DNA of 64,000 nucleotides, taken from contig UBNV01000012.1 of the NCBI GenBank assembly GCA_900466945.1, positions 1-64,000 of the forward strand, written 5' to 3'. Each line of letters opens with the position of its first letter. The first letter of the stretch is position 1. The position numbers and the translations under genes are program-made. The notes beneath the pieces are model-generated. The model searched no databases. It was given only the letters and a program-made list of their open reading frames with translations, and had not been told where the DNA came from. The DNA comes from Hyphomicrobiales bacterium. Lineage in GTDB: Bacteria; Pseudomonadota; Alphaproteobacteria; Rhizobiales; Rhizobiaceae. Positions 47,608 through 56,735 of this stretch are shown here, in pieces.

Positions 47608-48711
47608 TTACTGAACGTTGGCGCCGACGACGCTGTCCCAGCCGCCGACAACGGCGGCCTTGTTGGCGTCGACTTCTTCCAGCGTCGGGAAGTATGCCTT
47701 TTCGTAGGATTCAGCCGGCGGCAGAGCGTCGAGCAGATCCTGAGGAACCTTGCCTGCCTTGACCATGGCGTTGAAGCGGGCCGGGTGGCAATAGCCCTTC
47801 AGCCAGCCGAGCTGACCTTCGTCGGAATACAGGTATTCCATCCACAGCTTGGCAGCGTTCGGGTGCGGCGCATAAGCAGAGATGCCCTGAACGTAGACGC
47901 CGGCGAGAACGCCCGAGGCCGGAACAACGACTTCGACCGGCGGGTTGCCGGCGAGTGTGTCCTTGGCGGCGAGAGCGTTGTAGTCCCACATGACCACGAT
48001 CGGGGTGGCGCCCTGTGCCAACGTACCGGACTTGCCGATAACCGGAACGAAGTTGCCTGCCTTGTTCAGTTCGCCGAAGTATTTGAGACCGGCTTCACCG
48101 GCATCCTTGCCAGCGGCGGCACCGCTTGCCATGCCGGCAGCGAGAACGCCGAGAATGGCCTGGTTGGAGGCGCGCGGGTCACCGGCAAGAGCGACCTGAC
48201 CAGCATATTCCGGCTTCGTGAGGTCTGCCCAGTCTGCCGGCGTGTTGGCGACGAGATCCTTGTTCACTAGGAGCGACATGACGCCATAGTAGTCGCCGTA
48301 CCAGTAGCCTTCGGCGTCCTTGACGTTGTCCGGGATCTCGTCCCAGGTGGAGACCTTGTAAGGCTGCAGCAGGCCTTCGGCCTTCATCTGCGGGCCGAAA
48401 GCGAGGCCGACGTCGACGACGTCAGGCGCCTGCGGGCCCTTGTTGTCCTTGTTGGCCTTGATGGCTTCGACTTCGTCGGCCGAACCAGCGTCAGGGTTCA
48501 GTTCGTTGACGGTGATTTCCGGATACTTCTTTTTGAAGCCGTCAATCACGGCGCCGTAGCCGCACCAGTCGTGGGGCAGGGCGATCGTGGTCAGCATGCC
48601 TTCTTTCTTGGCAGCTTCGATCAGCTCGGCGCTCGGTTCGGCATAGGCGACGGCGGAGCTCGCCATGACGAGAGCGGTCGTCATCGACAGGATCTTACGA
48701 AGATTGTTCAC
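47608..48711 (-). CDS. ABC transporter substrate-binding protein
   Basis: 367 residues with a Sec signal (LRKILSMTTALVMASSAVAYA) and a mature part of the ferric/thiamine/phosphonate-like extracellular family (EAAKKEGMLTTIALPHDWCG, DVVDVGLAFGPQMKAEGLL, KPEYAGQVALAGDPRAS). Encoded first of the importer set, after the RpiR gene on the same strand. Ligand unknown; context suggests a small amine or amino alcohol. Confidence 0.85.
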   Translation of the reverse strand: MNNLRKILSMTTALVMASSAVAYAEPSAELIEAAKKEGMLTTIALPHDWCGYGAVIDGFKKKYPEITVNELNPDAGSADEVEAIKANKDNKGPQAPDVVDVGLAFGPQMKAEGLLQPYKVSTWDEIPDNVKDAEGYWYGDYYGVMSLLVNKDLVANTPADWADLTKPEYAGQVALAGDPRASNQAILGVLAAGMASGAAAGKDAGEAGLKYFGELNKAGNFVPVIGKSGTLAQGATPIVVMWDYNALAAKDTLAGNPPVEVVVPASGVLAGVYVQGISAYAPHPNAAKLWMEYLYSDEGQLGWLKGYCHPARFNAMVKAGKVPQDLLDALPPAESYEKAYFPTLEEVDANKAAVVGGWDSVVGANVQ

Positions 48712-48858
48712 TGTAGTTCTCCTCTGAGGTTGGCAGCGATGCGGTTGACTTAGGTGCGCTGTGTTATCGTTATATGACGGTTGACGGGTTCAGCTGTCTT
48801 TGTCCTGCGCTGTTGGGTCCGTCTCCGGTATCGGGTCCTCCATGTCGACAGTTGCTCC

Positions 48859-49728
48859 TCAGCGGGGCTTTCGGAACAGGCGCGCCTGTTCAAACAGCCC
48901 TTCGAGGGTATTCATGCGTTCGCGAGTCTCGTCCCACGACGAGCTTTGAACGGCTTCGATCAACGCTTCCACGACGAACAGGATCACAACGGAACTGTCC
49001 CATGCCGACGGCGCCTCGATATGAAGCTTGAAACAGTGGCGGACGTGCTGTGCCACGGGCGACATCCACTGGTCCGTGAAAACGATGATCTGCACGCCGT
49101 TGGCGCGCGCGACTTCGGCAAGAGTCGTCAGATCCGCCTCGTAGCGCCTGATGTCGAAGATCACGAGAACGTCGCCATCCTGCATGTTCAGGACGTGCTG
49201 AGGCCATGAGCTGGCATTCGACGACATCAGCGTCGTGCGCGGTCGGATGACCTGCATGTGGGTGAAGAAGTATTCTGCCAGCGCACCGGTGATGCGCCCG
49301 CCGACAAAATAGACGCTTCTGTTGCGATCGCCGATCAGACGGGCGGCTTCATCAAAGGTCGCCGTGCGGAGCTCCCCCAACGAGGTCCGCAGATTGGCCA
49401 TGACGGCCTCGGCAAAGCGGTTGAGAATATGGCGGTTGGGGGCATTGGCCGCCCAGCGGTCGTGCTTGGCAATCGGATTGGAGATCGTCGCCTCGAGTTC
49501 CTGGTGCAGATGGGCCTGGAATTCGGGATAGCCTTTGTAGCCAAGCTTTTGAACCATGCGGGCGACGGTGGGCGTCGATACGCCGGCGTTCTCGGCAACG
49601 GTCGTGATGCTACCCAGTCCGGAGACAGGGTAGTTCTGCAGCAGGCTTTCTGCCAGCTGTCGCTCGGCACGCGTCAGCCCGTCGAAGTGGGCATGGATCA
49701 CGTCCGACACCGTCGTCGACGCATTCAT
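48859..49728 (-). CDS. RpiR-family transcriptional regulator
   Basis: 289 residues from ATG 49728 (ATG 49752 is also in frame). N-terminal HTH_6 domain: LTRAERQLAESLLQNYP, ITTVAENAGVSTPTVARMVQKLGYKGY; C-terminal SIS domain with VYFVGGRITGALAEYFF and GDVLVIFDIRRYEADL. It lies between the ABC operon (same strand, 147 bases) and the divergent amidohydrolase-TRAP operon, so it probably controls both. Usual SIS ligands are phosphosugars, but a different effector is likely here. Confidence 0.88.
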   Translation of the reverse strand: MNASTTVSDVIHAHFDGLTRAERQLAESLLQNYPVSGLGSITTVAENAGVSTPTVARMVQKLGYKGYPEFQAHLHQELEATISNPIAKHDRWAANAPNRHILNRFAEAVMANLRTSLGELRTATFDEAARLIGDRNRSVYFVGGRITGALAEYFFTHMQVIRPRTTLMSSNASSWPQHVLNMQDGDVLVIFDIRRYEADLTTLAEVARANGVQIIVFTDQWMSPVAQHVRHCFKLHIEAPSAWDSSVVILFVVEALIEAVQSSSWDETRERMNTLEGLFEQARLFRKPR

Positions 49729-49816
49729 CAAGGACCGATGGACTCCCCTCAAGCCGATCTATCGCCAGCTTTTTCAGGATTAAGCCTCGCTGTCACAATT
49801 GAGTCAACCGCCCCTT

Positions 49817-49830
49817 GAAGAGAATTTTTC
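49817..49830 (-). promoter_or_regulatory. Candidate RpiR operator, site 1
   Basis: On the minus strand the sequence is GAAAAATTCTCTTC, identical to site 2 at 13 of 14 positions but in opposite orientation. It lies just upstream of a -35-like TTGACA (49840-49845). Confidence 0.55.
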
Positions 49831-49858
49831 AGTAGCGGATTGACAGACGCTTAACCGT

Positions 49859-49872
49859 GAAGAATTCTCTTC
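49859..49872 (+). promoter_or_regulatory. Candidate RpiR operator, site 2
   Basis: GAAGAATTCTCTTC, a near-palindrome of the GAA-N-TTC type known for RpiR proteins. With site 1 it brackets the TTGACA hexamer; the site centres are 42 bases apart, four helical turns. Confidence 0.55.
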
Positions 49873-49911
49873 GAAAATAAATTGGGCCAACGAGCCCGGG
49901 GGACTGCCAGC

Positions 49912-50682
49912 ATGCTCTTGAGGTCGGGGATCCTGACATCGTCGGAAGGAGAGGCCGTTGCATTGGAAAATGCGACGGGCGCCAGTGGTGTTGTCATCGT
50001 CTGCGAACACGCGTCTTCCGTGCTGCCAAAATCTGCGGGCGACCTCGGTCTTTCACCGGAGGCCTTGTCCAGCCATATCGCCTGGGATCCGGGCGCTCTT
50101 GCGATTGCGCGGAGGCTCTCGGAGGCGCTCGATGCGGTACTGGTGCACCAGCGCTTCTCGCGGCTGATCTACGACTGCAACCGTCCGCCGGAATCGCCGG
50201 CGGCCATGCCGGAAAAGAGCGAGATTTTCGAGATCCCCGGCAATCGGGCGCTGAGTGTGGCGGAGCGTTATGCCCGTACGGCCGCGCTCTACATTCCCTT
50301 CCATGACCGCATCTCTGCCGAGATCTCGCGCCTTGAGGCAGAGGGGCGGAAGCCTGTTGTCGTGACCATGCACACCTTTACGCCCGTCTATTTCGGCAAA
50401 CCTCGGGAGGTCGAGATCGGCATCCTGCATGATACGGACAGCCGATTGGCGGATGCGATGCTGGAGGCGGCACAAGGCGGCCCCTACAGGGTCGAGCGCA
50501 ACTCTCCCTATGGCCCGGAAGACGGCGTCACCCATACGCTTCGTCTGCACGCCATTCCGCAAGGATTTGCCAATGTCATGATCGAGGTTCGCAACGACCT
50601 CGTGCGTGACGCTGCGGGTGTGGAGGCAATCTCCTCCTATCTCGCGGACTTGATTTCAGGAGCACTCGAAAGGGTCGCATAA
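49912..50682 (+). CDS. N-formylglutamate amidohydrolase-family hydrolase
   Basis: 256 residues from ATG 49912 with GGGGGA eight bases upstream. FGase family (PF05013) marks: IVCEHASSVLP, HIAWDPGALAIA, RLIYDCNRPPES and MHTFTPVYFG, giving the usual metal-binding histidine/glutamate set. Family members remove the formyl group from N-formylglutamate in histidine breakdown, but no hut genes are near. As first gene of an operon with a glutamine-synthetase-like ligase and two dehydrogenases it may instead cleave a glutamyl amide. That is inference. Confidence 0.82.
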   Translation: MLLRSGILTSSEGEAVALENATGASGVVIVCEHASSVLPKSAGDLGLSPEALSSHIAWDPGALAIARRLSEALDAVLVHQRFSRLIYDCNRPPESPAAMPEKSEIFEIPGNRALSVAERYARTAALYIPFHDRISAEISRLEAEGRKPVVVTMHTFTPVYFGKPREVEIGILHDTDSRLADAMLEAAQGGPYRVERNSPYGPEDGVTHTLRLHAIPQGFANVMIEVRNDLVRDAAGVEAISSYLADLISGALERVA

Positions 50683-50788
50683 ATACTTCCAGCCGCTGGG
50701 CAAACCATACATCAAAGAGGGAACGGATGCCGGCATATCATTGGATGAGACAAGGACTGCGGAAGCGGTCCGGGGCGGCGGTGGACTG

Positions 50789-51298
50789 ATGCCGCAAGCG
50801 TTGCAGACCTATGTGCGCGTCGTCGACGCCTTCAATCGCCGCGTCGGTCGGATCGTCATGTATGGCATCTTCGTCATGATGGGCATCCTGCTCTACTCGT
50901 CGATCTCCAAAACCATGTTCCTGCCGGCCAGCTGGACGCTGGAAATGGCGCAGTTCGTCATGGCGGGCTATTACCTGCTGGGCGGCGCTTATTCGCTGCA
51001 GCTCGACAGCCATGTGCGCATGGATCTGCTCTACGGCCGCTGGTCGCCGAAGACGAAAGCCATCGTGGATGTGATCACCATCATGATGCTCTTCGTCTAC
51101 CTGTTCTTTTTGCTGTGGGGTGGCGTGTCGAGCACGACCTATGCACTGCAGTATGGTGAAACCAGCTACTCCTCCTGGTCGCCCTACATGGCGCCCATCA
51201 AGATTATCATGGTGATCGGTATCTTCCTCACCTTCCTGCAGGCCACCTCGATCTTCATCAAGGACCTTGCCACAGCGATGGGGAGGCCGTTCGCATGA
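50789..51298 (+). CDS. dctQ: TRAP transporter small permease (DctQ)
   Basis: 169 residues from ATG 50789; a TTG at 50741 extends it by 16 codons. Four membrane helices, with the family segment SWTLEMAQFVMAGYYLLGGAY and LQLDSHVRMDLLYGRWSPK. It pairs with the large permease, whose start overlaps its stop by four bases. Confidence 0.9.
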   Translation: MPQALQTYVRVVDAFNRRVGRIVMYGIFVMMGILLYSSISKTMFLPASWTLEMAQFVMAGYYLLGGAYSLQLDSHVRMDLLYGRWSPKTKAIVDVITIMMLFVYLFFLLWGGVSSTTYALQYGETSYSSWSPYMAPIKIIMVIGIFLTFLQATSIFIKDLATAMGRPFA

Positions 51299-52644
51299 GC
51301 GAATACCTTGGCTATGAAATGATCGCGCTCCTGATGTTCTCGTCGATGATGATGTCGATGCTGACAGGGCAGCGCGTGTTTGCGACGATCGGTTTCGTCG
51401 GTGTTGTTGCGGCTGCCGTGCTCTGGGGCAATGGTGGCTTCGAGATGGGCTTCTCGGCCGGCATGAAGCTGATGAAGTGGTACCCGCTGCTGACGCTGCC
51501 GCTGTTCATCTACATGGGCTACATGCTGTCGGAATCGGGCATTGCGGAAGACCTCTACAAGGCCTTCCATGTCTGGTTTGGCGGCATGCCGGGAGGTCTG
51601 GCGATCGGCACGATCGGACTGATGGTCGTGATCTCGGCGATGAACGGGCTCTCGGTTGCAGGCATGGCGATCGGCGCTTCAATCGCACTGCCTGAACTGC
51701 TGCGCCGCGGCTACGACAAGATCATGGTCTCCGGTGTCATTCAGGCGGGTAGTTCGCTCGGCATCCTGATCCCGCCGAGCGTGGTGCTTGTGCTTTACGG
51801 CATGATCGCGCGCCAGCCGGTTAGCCAGCTGTGGCTTGCGGGTGTCTTCCCGGGCCTGCTGCTCGCGACCCTGTTCTGCATCTACATCTATATCCGTTGC
51901 CGCCTCAATCCGGCGCTCGGCCCCGCCCTTCCCAAGGAAGAGCGCGACATGCCGATGCGCGAGAAGCTGAAACTGCTGCAGGCTGGTATCCTGCCGTTCC
52001 TCATCTTTTTCCTGATGATGGGGCTCTTCCTGATGGGCATTACCAGCCTGGTGGAAAGCTCGGCCGTCGGTGCGCTCGGAGCTCTCTTTGCCGCCTGGTA
52101 CAAGGGCCGTCTCACCAAGGCGGTGTGGAACCGGGTGCTCGAGCAGACGCTCGGCATTTCCTGCATGTTCATGTGGATCATCCTGGCGGCACTCTGCTTC
52201 GGCGCGGTCTTCGACGGTCTGGGGGCTGTGAGGGCGATCGAGAACCTGCTGGTCAATGATATCGGTCTGACACCTTGGCAGATCCTGATCATGATGCAGT
52301 TGTCGTTCCTGGTGATGGGGGCGTTCCTCGACGACACGGCCATGCTGGTCATCGTCGCGCCGCTCTACATCCCGCTGGTCGGCAAGCTCGATCTGGGCGT
52401 CGACAACGCGCTGATCTGGTACGGCGTGCTCTACACGATCACCTGCCAGATCGCCTACATGACCCCGCCCTTCGGCTATAATCTCTTCCTCATGAAGGCG
52501 ATGGCGCCGCCCGATTTCCGGCTGATCGACATCTATCGATCCGTCATCCCCTTCGTGCTGATCATGCTGCTCGGCATGGTGATCATCATGATCTTCCCGC
52601 AGATCGCGACCTGGCTGCCAAGCCAGATCTATCTCAGAGGCTAG
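51295..52644 (+). CDS. dctM: TRAP transporter large permease (DctM)
   Basis: 449 residues, about 12 membrane helices. MLSESGIAEDLYKAFHVWFG, GGLAIGTIGLMVVISAMNG, GSSLGILIPPSVVLVLYGM and FLDDTAMLVIVAPLYIPLV are DctM landmarks. Sodium-coupled uptake of an organic solute captured by the downstream binding protein. Confidence 0.93.
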   Translation: MSEYLGYEMIALLMFSSMMMSMLTGQRVFATIGFVGVVAAAVLWGNGGFEMGFSAGMKLMKWYPLLTLPLFIYMGYMLSESGIAEDLYKAFHVWFGGMPGGLAIGTIGLMVVISAMNGLSVAGMAIGASIALPELLRRGYDKIMVSGVIQAGSSLGILIPPSVVLVLYGMIARQPVSQLWLAGVFPGLLLATLFCIYIYIRCRLNPALGPALPKEERDMPMREKLKLLQAGILPFLIFFLMMGLFLMGITSLVESSAVGALGALFAAWYKGRLTKAVWNRVLEQTLGISCMFMWIILAALCFGAVFDGLGAVRAIENLLVNDIGLTPWQILIMMQLSFLVMGAFLDDTAMLVIVAPLYIPLVGKLDLGVDNALIWYGVLYTITCQIAYMTPPFGYNLFLMKAMAPPDFRLIDIYRSVIPFVLIMLLGMVIIMIFPQIATWLPSQIYLRG

Positions 52645-52660
52645 CGTTCGAATGACAAGA

Positions 52661-52677
52661 GGCCCGGCAAACGGGCC
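52661..52677 (+). other. Intercistronic hairpin between dctM and dctP
   Basis: GGCCCG-GCAAA-CGGGCC, a six-pair GC stem 17 bases after the dctM stop, without a T-run. Probably marks an mRNA processing or stability boundary. Confidence 0.5.
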
Positions 52678-52750
52678 CGGCACCAGGACTACCCGCCGGA
52701 CCTGAAGGGATGGCGGGCATCAAGAGAACCAAAGAACAGAGGGAAACGAA

Positions 52751-53791
52751 ATGACCAACAGCAGACGTTCATTCCTGAAGACGGCCGCCATGGCGACACC
52801 CGCCGTTCTGGCCGCACCTTATGTCAAAGCCCAGAATGCCAAGATCACCTGGCGCCTGCAGACCTATGCCGGTGCGGCACTTGCCGAATTCGTCATTCGC
52901 CCGGCCGTCGACGCTTTCAACAAGGCGGCCAATGGCGAGATGGAAATCCAGCTCTACACGGCTGACCAGCTTGTCCCGACCGGCGAGCTGTTCCGCGCCA
53001 TGCAGGCCGGCACCATCGATGCCGTCCAGTCGGACGACGATTCCATGAACTCTCCGGTCGATATCAAGGTGTTCGGCGGCTACTTCCCGTTTGCCTCGCG
53101 CTACAGCCTCGATGTGCCGACGCTGTTTTACGAATACGGTCTCGCCGAGATCTGGGACGAAGCCTATACGGAAGTCGGCGTGAAGTGGCTGTCGGCCGGC
53201 GCCTGGGATCCGTGCAACTTCGCCACCAACAAGCCGATCACCAAGCTCGACGATCTGAAGGGCCTGCGCGTTTTCACCTTCCCGACGGCCGGTCAGTTCC
53301 TGTCGCAGTTCGGCGTCGTGCCGGTCACCATCCCGTTCGAAGACGTGCCGGTTGCCATGCAGACCGGTGAAATCGATGCGATCGCCTGGTCTGGCATCAC
53401 CGAGGTCTTCACCTCGGGCTGGGTTGATGTCACCAAGTACTTCCTCACTAACAACGTCTCCGGTGGCTGGGCGGGCTCGTTCTTCGCCAATGCCGACCGC
53501 TGGAATGAAGTCCCGCCGCACCTGCAGACCTTGTGGCAGATGTGCATGGATTCATCCCACTACAAGCGTCTGCACTGGTACTGGGGTGGTGAAGCGCGCC
53601 TGCGCGCCGAAGGTGACCGCCTCGAACTCACCAGCATCCCGGATGCCGAATGGAAGACCGTCGAAGATGCCGCGCATGTCTTCTGGGAAGAGGTCGCCAA
53701 GCAGACGCCGCGCACCGGCAAGGTCGTGGAAATCCTGAAGAAGTACAATGCCGACATGGAAAAGGCCGGCAAGCCTTACCGTTACGGCTGA
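52751..53791 (+). CDS. dctP: TRAP transporter solute-binding protein (DctP)
   Basis: 346 residues with a twin-arginine signal (NSRRSFLKTAAMATPAVLAA, cleavage near AQN). Mature part: WRLQTYAGAALAEFVIRPAV, LKGLRVFTFPTAGQFLSQFG and AMQTGEIDAIAWSGITEV, the TakP-like subgroup of DctP. Known ligands of that subgroup are keto acids and other carboxylates, so an amine ligand would be unusual and needs testing. A hairpin follows its stop. Confidence 0.88.
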   Translation: MTNSRRSFLKTAAMATPAVLAAPYVKAQNAKITWRLQTYAGAALAEFVIRPAVDAFNKAANGEMEIQLYTADQLVPTGELFRAMQAGTIDAVQSDDDSMNSPVDIKVFGGYFPFASRYSLDVPTLFYEYGLAEIWDEAYTEVGVKWLSAGAWDPCNFATNKPITKLDDLKGLRVFTFPTAGQFLSQFGVVPVTIPFEDVPVAMQTGEIDAIAWSGITEVFTSGWVDVTKYFLTNNVSGGWAGSFFANADRWNEVPPHLQTLWQMCMDSSHYKRLHWYWGGEARLRAEGDRLELTSIPDAEWKTVEDAAHVFWEEVAKQTPRTGKVVEILKKYNADMEKAGKPYRYG

Positions 53792-53802
53792 TAACACGAC
53801 AT

Positions 53803-53828
53803 GGCGATCCGGCTTCGGCCGGGTCGCC
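53803..53828 (+). other. Intercistronic UUCG-type hairpin between dctP and the ligase gene
   Basis: GGCGATCCGGC-TTCG-GCCGGGTCGCC: a nearly perfect 11-pair stem capped by a stable TTCG tetraloop. No T-run follows. Such structures keep binding-protein mRNA abundant. Confidence 0.65.
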
Positions 53829-53877
53829 TTCATAAAACAAGACGGCATGAGCCAAGCGCTGCCCTGGGAACACAGAG

Positions 53878-55245
53878 ATGACCACTTACACATTCGAAGA
53901 GTTGAAAAAAGACGTCGAAGAAGGGCGCATCGACACGGTTCTGGCGTGTCAGGTGGACATGCAGGGCCGTTTGATGGGCAAGCGCTTCCAGGCCGAGTTC
54001 TTCGTTGAGAGCGCCTACGAGGAAACCCATAGCTGCAACTATCTGCTCGCCACCGACATGGAGATGGAAACCGTCTCCGGCTACAAGGCGACCAGCTGGG
54101 AGAAGGGCTACGGCGACTATACGATGAAGCCCGATCTTTCGACGCTTCGGCGGATCCCCTGGCTCGAAGGCACGGCGCTGGTTCTCTGCGACATGCTCGA
54201 CCATGCGACCCATGCCGAAGTGCCGCATTCGCCGCGCGCCATCCTGAAGAAGCAGGTCGCCCGGCTTGAGGCCATGGGGATGAAGGCTTTCATGGCGACC
54301 GAACTCGAATTCTTCCTCTTCGACCAGACCTATGACGAGGCGCGGCTTTCGGGCTATCGCGACCTGAAGCCGGTTTCTGGCTACAACGAGGATTACCACA
54401 TCTTCCAGACGACGAAGGAAGAGGACGTGATGCGCGCGATCCGCAAGGGTCTGCAGGGCGCCGGCATCCCCGTCGAAAACTCCAAGGGCGAGGCTTCTGC
54501 CGGCCAGGAAGAGATCAATGTCCGCTATTCCGACGTTCTGACCATGGCGGACCGCCACGTGATCATAAAGAACGGCTGCAAGGAGATCGCATGGTCGAAG
54601 GGCAAGGCCATCACCTTCCTTGCCAAGTGGCATTACAACGCTGCCGGTTCCTCGTCGCATATCCACCAGTCGCTGTGGTCTGCCGATGGCAAGACGCCGC
54701 TGTTCTTCGACAAGGACGGCCAATACGGCATGTCGGAGACCATGAAGCACTACATGGCCGGGCTGCTCGCCCATGCCAGCGATTTCACCTATTTCCTGGC
54801 ACCCTACATCAATTCCTACAAGCGCTTCGTCGCCGGGACCTTTGCGCCGACCAAGGCGATCTGGTCGAAGGACAACCGCACGGCCGGCTACCGCTTGTGC
54901 GGCGAGGCGAGCAAGGGCATCCGCGTGGAATGCCGTGTCGGCGGCTCCGACCTCAACCCCTATCTTGCCATGGCAGCCCTGCTGGCCGCCGGCATCGACG
55001 GGATCGAGAAGAAAATGGCGCTCGAACCGGAATTCTCAGGCGATGCCTATGGCGCGCAGGGCGCCCGCGAAATTCCACGGACGCTGCGGGCGGCGGCTGA
55101 AACGCTTCGCGGCTCAGCCATGCTGCGTGCCGCTTTCGGCGATGACGTGGTGGATCATTACGTTCGTGCGGCCGAGTGGGAGCAGGAAGAGTATGATCGC
55201 CGGATCACGGACTGGGAAGTTGCGCGCGGCTTCGAGCGCGCGTGA
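53878..55245 (+). CDS. Glutamine synthetase-like gamma-glutamyl-amine ligase
   Basis: 455 residues of the GS superfamily, PuuA/GlnT-like. Catalytic core features: MATELEFFLFD (about residue 143), EASAGQEEINVRY, GSSSHIHQSLWS (about 260-270), FAPTKAIWSKDNRTAGYRLC (ATP/glutamate arginine) and VECRVGGSDLNPYLAMAA. It lacks the adenylylation-loop tyrosine context of GlnA. GS-like proteins in catabolic operons join glutamate to an amine using ATP (PuuA with putrescine, GlnA4 of Streptomyces coelicolor with ethanolamine). Position before two dehydrogenases supports that role. Confidence 0.85.
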   Translation: MTTYTFEELKKDVEEGRIDTVLACQVDMQGRLMGKRFQAEFFVESAYEETHSCNYLLATDMEMETVSGYKATSWEKGYGDYTMKPDLSTLRRIPWLEGTALVLCDMLDHATHAEVPHSPRAILKKQVARLEAMGMKAFMATELEFFLFDQTYDEARLSGYRDLKPVSGYNEDYHIFQTTKEEDVMRAIRKGLQGAGIPVENSKGEASAGQEEINVRYSDVLTMADRHVIIKNGCKEIAWSKGKAITFLAKWHYNAAGSSSHIHQSLWSADGKTPLFFDKDGQYGMSETMKHYMAGLLAHASDFTYFLAPYINSYKRFVAGTFAPTKAIWSKDNRTAGYRLCGEASKGIRVECRVGGSDLNPYLAMAALLAAGIDGIEKKMALEPEFSGDAYGAQGAREIPRTLRAAAETLRGSAMLRAAFGDDVVDHYVRAAEWEQEEYDRRITDWEVARGFERA

Positions 55246-55297
55246 CCAAAGGCGGCCTTGAGCCCGCCACCATCACCGGCGTATGGGTGGAAACAAG

Positions 55298-55319
55298 GAC
55301 AGCGGCTGCGGCCGCTGTC
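55298..55319 (+). other. Hairpin between ligase and aldehyde dehydrogenase genes
   Basis: GACAGCGG-CTGCGG-CCGCTGTC followed by ATTTCGTTC. An eight-pair stem with a poor T-run: possible partial terminator or attenuator before the dehydrogenase pair. Confidence 0.55.
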
Positions 55320-55349
55320 ATTTCGTTCTAGAACAACAGGAAGACGATC

Positions 55350-56735
55350 ATGACGATGATCCAATGCATTTCGCCGATCGATGGATCGGTTTACGCGGAA
55401 CGTCCGGCCATGTCGCTGGAAGCGGCGACCGAGGCTGTGGCTCGTGCTCGCAAGGCGCAGAAGGCCTGGGCGCGCCGGCCTTTGGAAGACCGCGTTCAAC
55501 TCGTGCTGAAGGGCGTTGCGCGCCTGAACGAGATGTCCGATGAAGTGGTGCCGGAACTGGCCCACATGATGGGCCGCCCGGTGCGCTACGGCGGCGAATA
55601 CAAGGGCTTCAACGAGCGATCGAACTATGTGGCAGCGATCGCCGCCGACTCGCTTGCGCCATTGGTCGTGGAAGCCAGCGACAAATTCGAGCGCCGCATC
55701 GAGCGCGAGCCGCATGGCGTTGTCTTCGTCATCGCTCCGTGGAACTATCCCTACATGACCGCGATCAACACGATCGCGCCGGCGCTGATGGCGGGCAACA
55801 CCGTCGTCATCAAGCATGCGACCCAGACACTTCTCGTCGGTGAGCGCATGGTGCGCGCCTTCGTCGAGGCCGGCGTGCCGGATGATGTCTTCATCAACCT
55901 CTTCCTCGATCATGCCACGACGTCGGCCCTGATTGCGGCTGGCAATTTCAACTTCATCAACTTCACCGGTTCGGTCGAAGGTGGTCGTTCGATCGAGCGC
56001 GCCGCTGCCGGCACCTTTGCCGGTCTCGGCCTCGAACTCGGCGGCAAGGACCCGGGTTACGTCATGGAAGACGCCGACCTCGAAGCCGCCGTCGATACGC
56101 TGATGGATGGCGCGACCTACAATTCCGGCCAGTGCTGCTGCGGCATCGAGCGCATCTATGTGCATGAGAGCCTCTACGACGCCTTCGTCGAGAAGTCGGT
56201 CGCCTGGGTGTCGAACTACAAGCTCGGCAATCCGCTCGATCCGGAAACGACGCTTGGCCCGATGGCCAACAAGCGCTTTGCAAAGACGGTGCGCGAGCAG
56301 ATCGCCGATGCGGTCTCCAAGGGTGCCAAGGCGCTGGTCGATCCCAAGCTCTTCCCGGCCGATGATGGCGGCGCCTATATCATGCCGCAGGTGCTCACGA
56401 ACGTTGATCACTCCATGGCCTTCATGAAGGACGAAACCTTTGGTCCGGCCGTCGGCATCATGAAGGTGAAGAGCGACGAACAGGCGCTCGAACTCATGAA
56501 TGACAGCCCCTATGGCCTGACCGCCTCGCTCTGGACGCAGGATCCGGAGCGCGCGGCGCGCATCGGCCGTGACATCGAGACCGGCACCGTCTTCATGAAC
56601 CGCGCGGACTATCTCGACCCGGCGCTCTGCTGGACCGGCGTCAAGGAAACCGGCAAGGGCGGCTCGCTCTCCGTGCTCGGCTTCCAGAACCTCACCCGTC
56701 CGAAATCCTACCACCTGAAGAAAGTCACGAAATGA
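55350..56735 (+). CDS. NAD(P)-dependent aldehyde dehydrogenase
   Basis: 461 residues. VFVIAPWNYPYMTAINTIAP (cofactor region), FINFTGSVEGGRSIE, general base glutamate in LELGGKDPGYV (about residue 230) and catalytic cysteine in NSGQCCCGIERIYV (about residue 265). A standard ALDH, slightly short at the start. The stop overlaps the iron dehydrogenase start by four bases, so alcohol and aldehyde oxidation are coupled genetically. In the proposed route it oxidises a gamma-glutamyl-amino-aldehyde. Confidence 0.93.
   Translation: MTMIQCISPIDGSVYAERPAMSLEAATEAVARARKAQKAWARRPLEDRVQLVLKGVARLNEMSDEVVPELAHMMGRPVRYGGEYKGFNERSNYVAAIAADSLAPLVVEASDKFERRIEREPHGVVFVIAPWNYPYMTAINTIAPALMAGNTVVIKHATQTLLVGERMVRAFVEAGVPDDVFINLFLDHATTSALIAAGNFNFINFTGSVEGGRSIERAAAGTFAGLGLELGGKDPGYVMEDADLEAAVDTLMDGATYNSGQCCCGIERIYVHESLYDAFVEKSVAWVSNYKLGNPLDPETTLGPMANKRFAKTVREQIADAVSKGAKALVDPKLFPADDGGAYIMPQVLTNVDHSMAFMKDETFGPAVGIMKVKSDEQALELMNDSPYGLTASLWTQDPERAARIGRDIETGTVFMNRADYLDPALCWTGVKETGKGGSLSVLGFQNLTRPKSYHLKKVTK

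Noticed and set aside
49912..50682. Histidine utilisation (hutG) for the FGase-family gene
   Set aside because: No hutU, hutH, hutI or hutF genes nearby; the operon partners are amine ligation and alcohol/aldehyde oxidation enzymes.
55158..56714. A 518-codon antisense frame over the aldehyde dehydrogenase
   Set aside because: Low-complexity, histidine/arginine-rich translation typical of a GC-rich shadow frame; the ALDH has all its catalytic residues.
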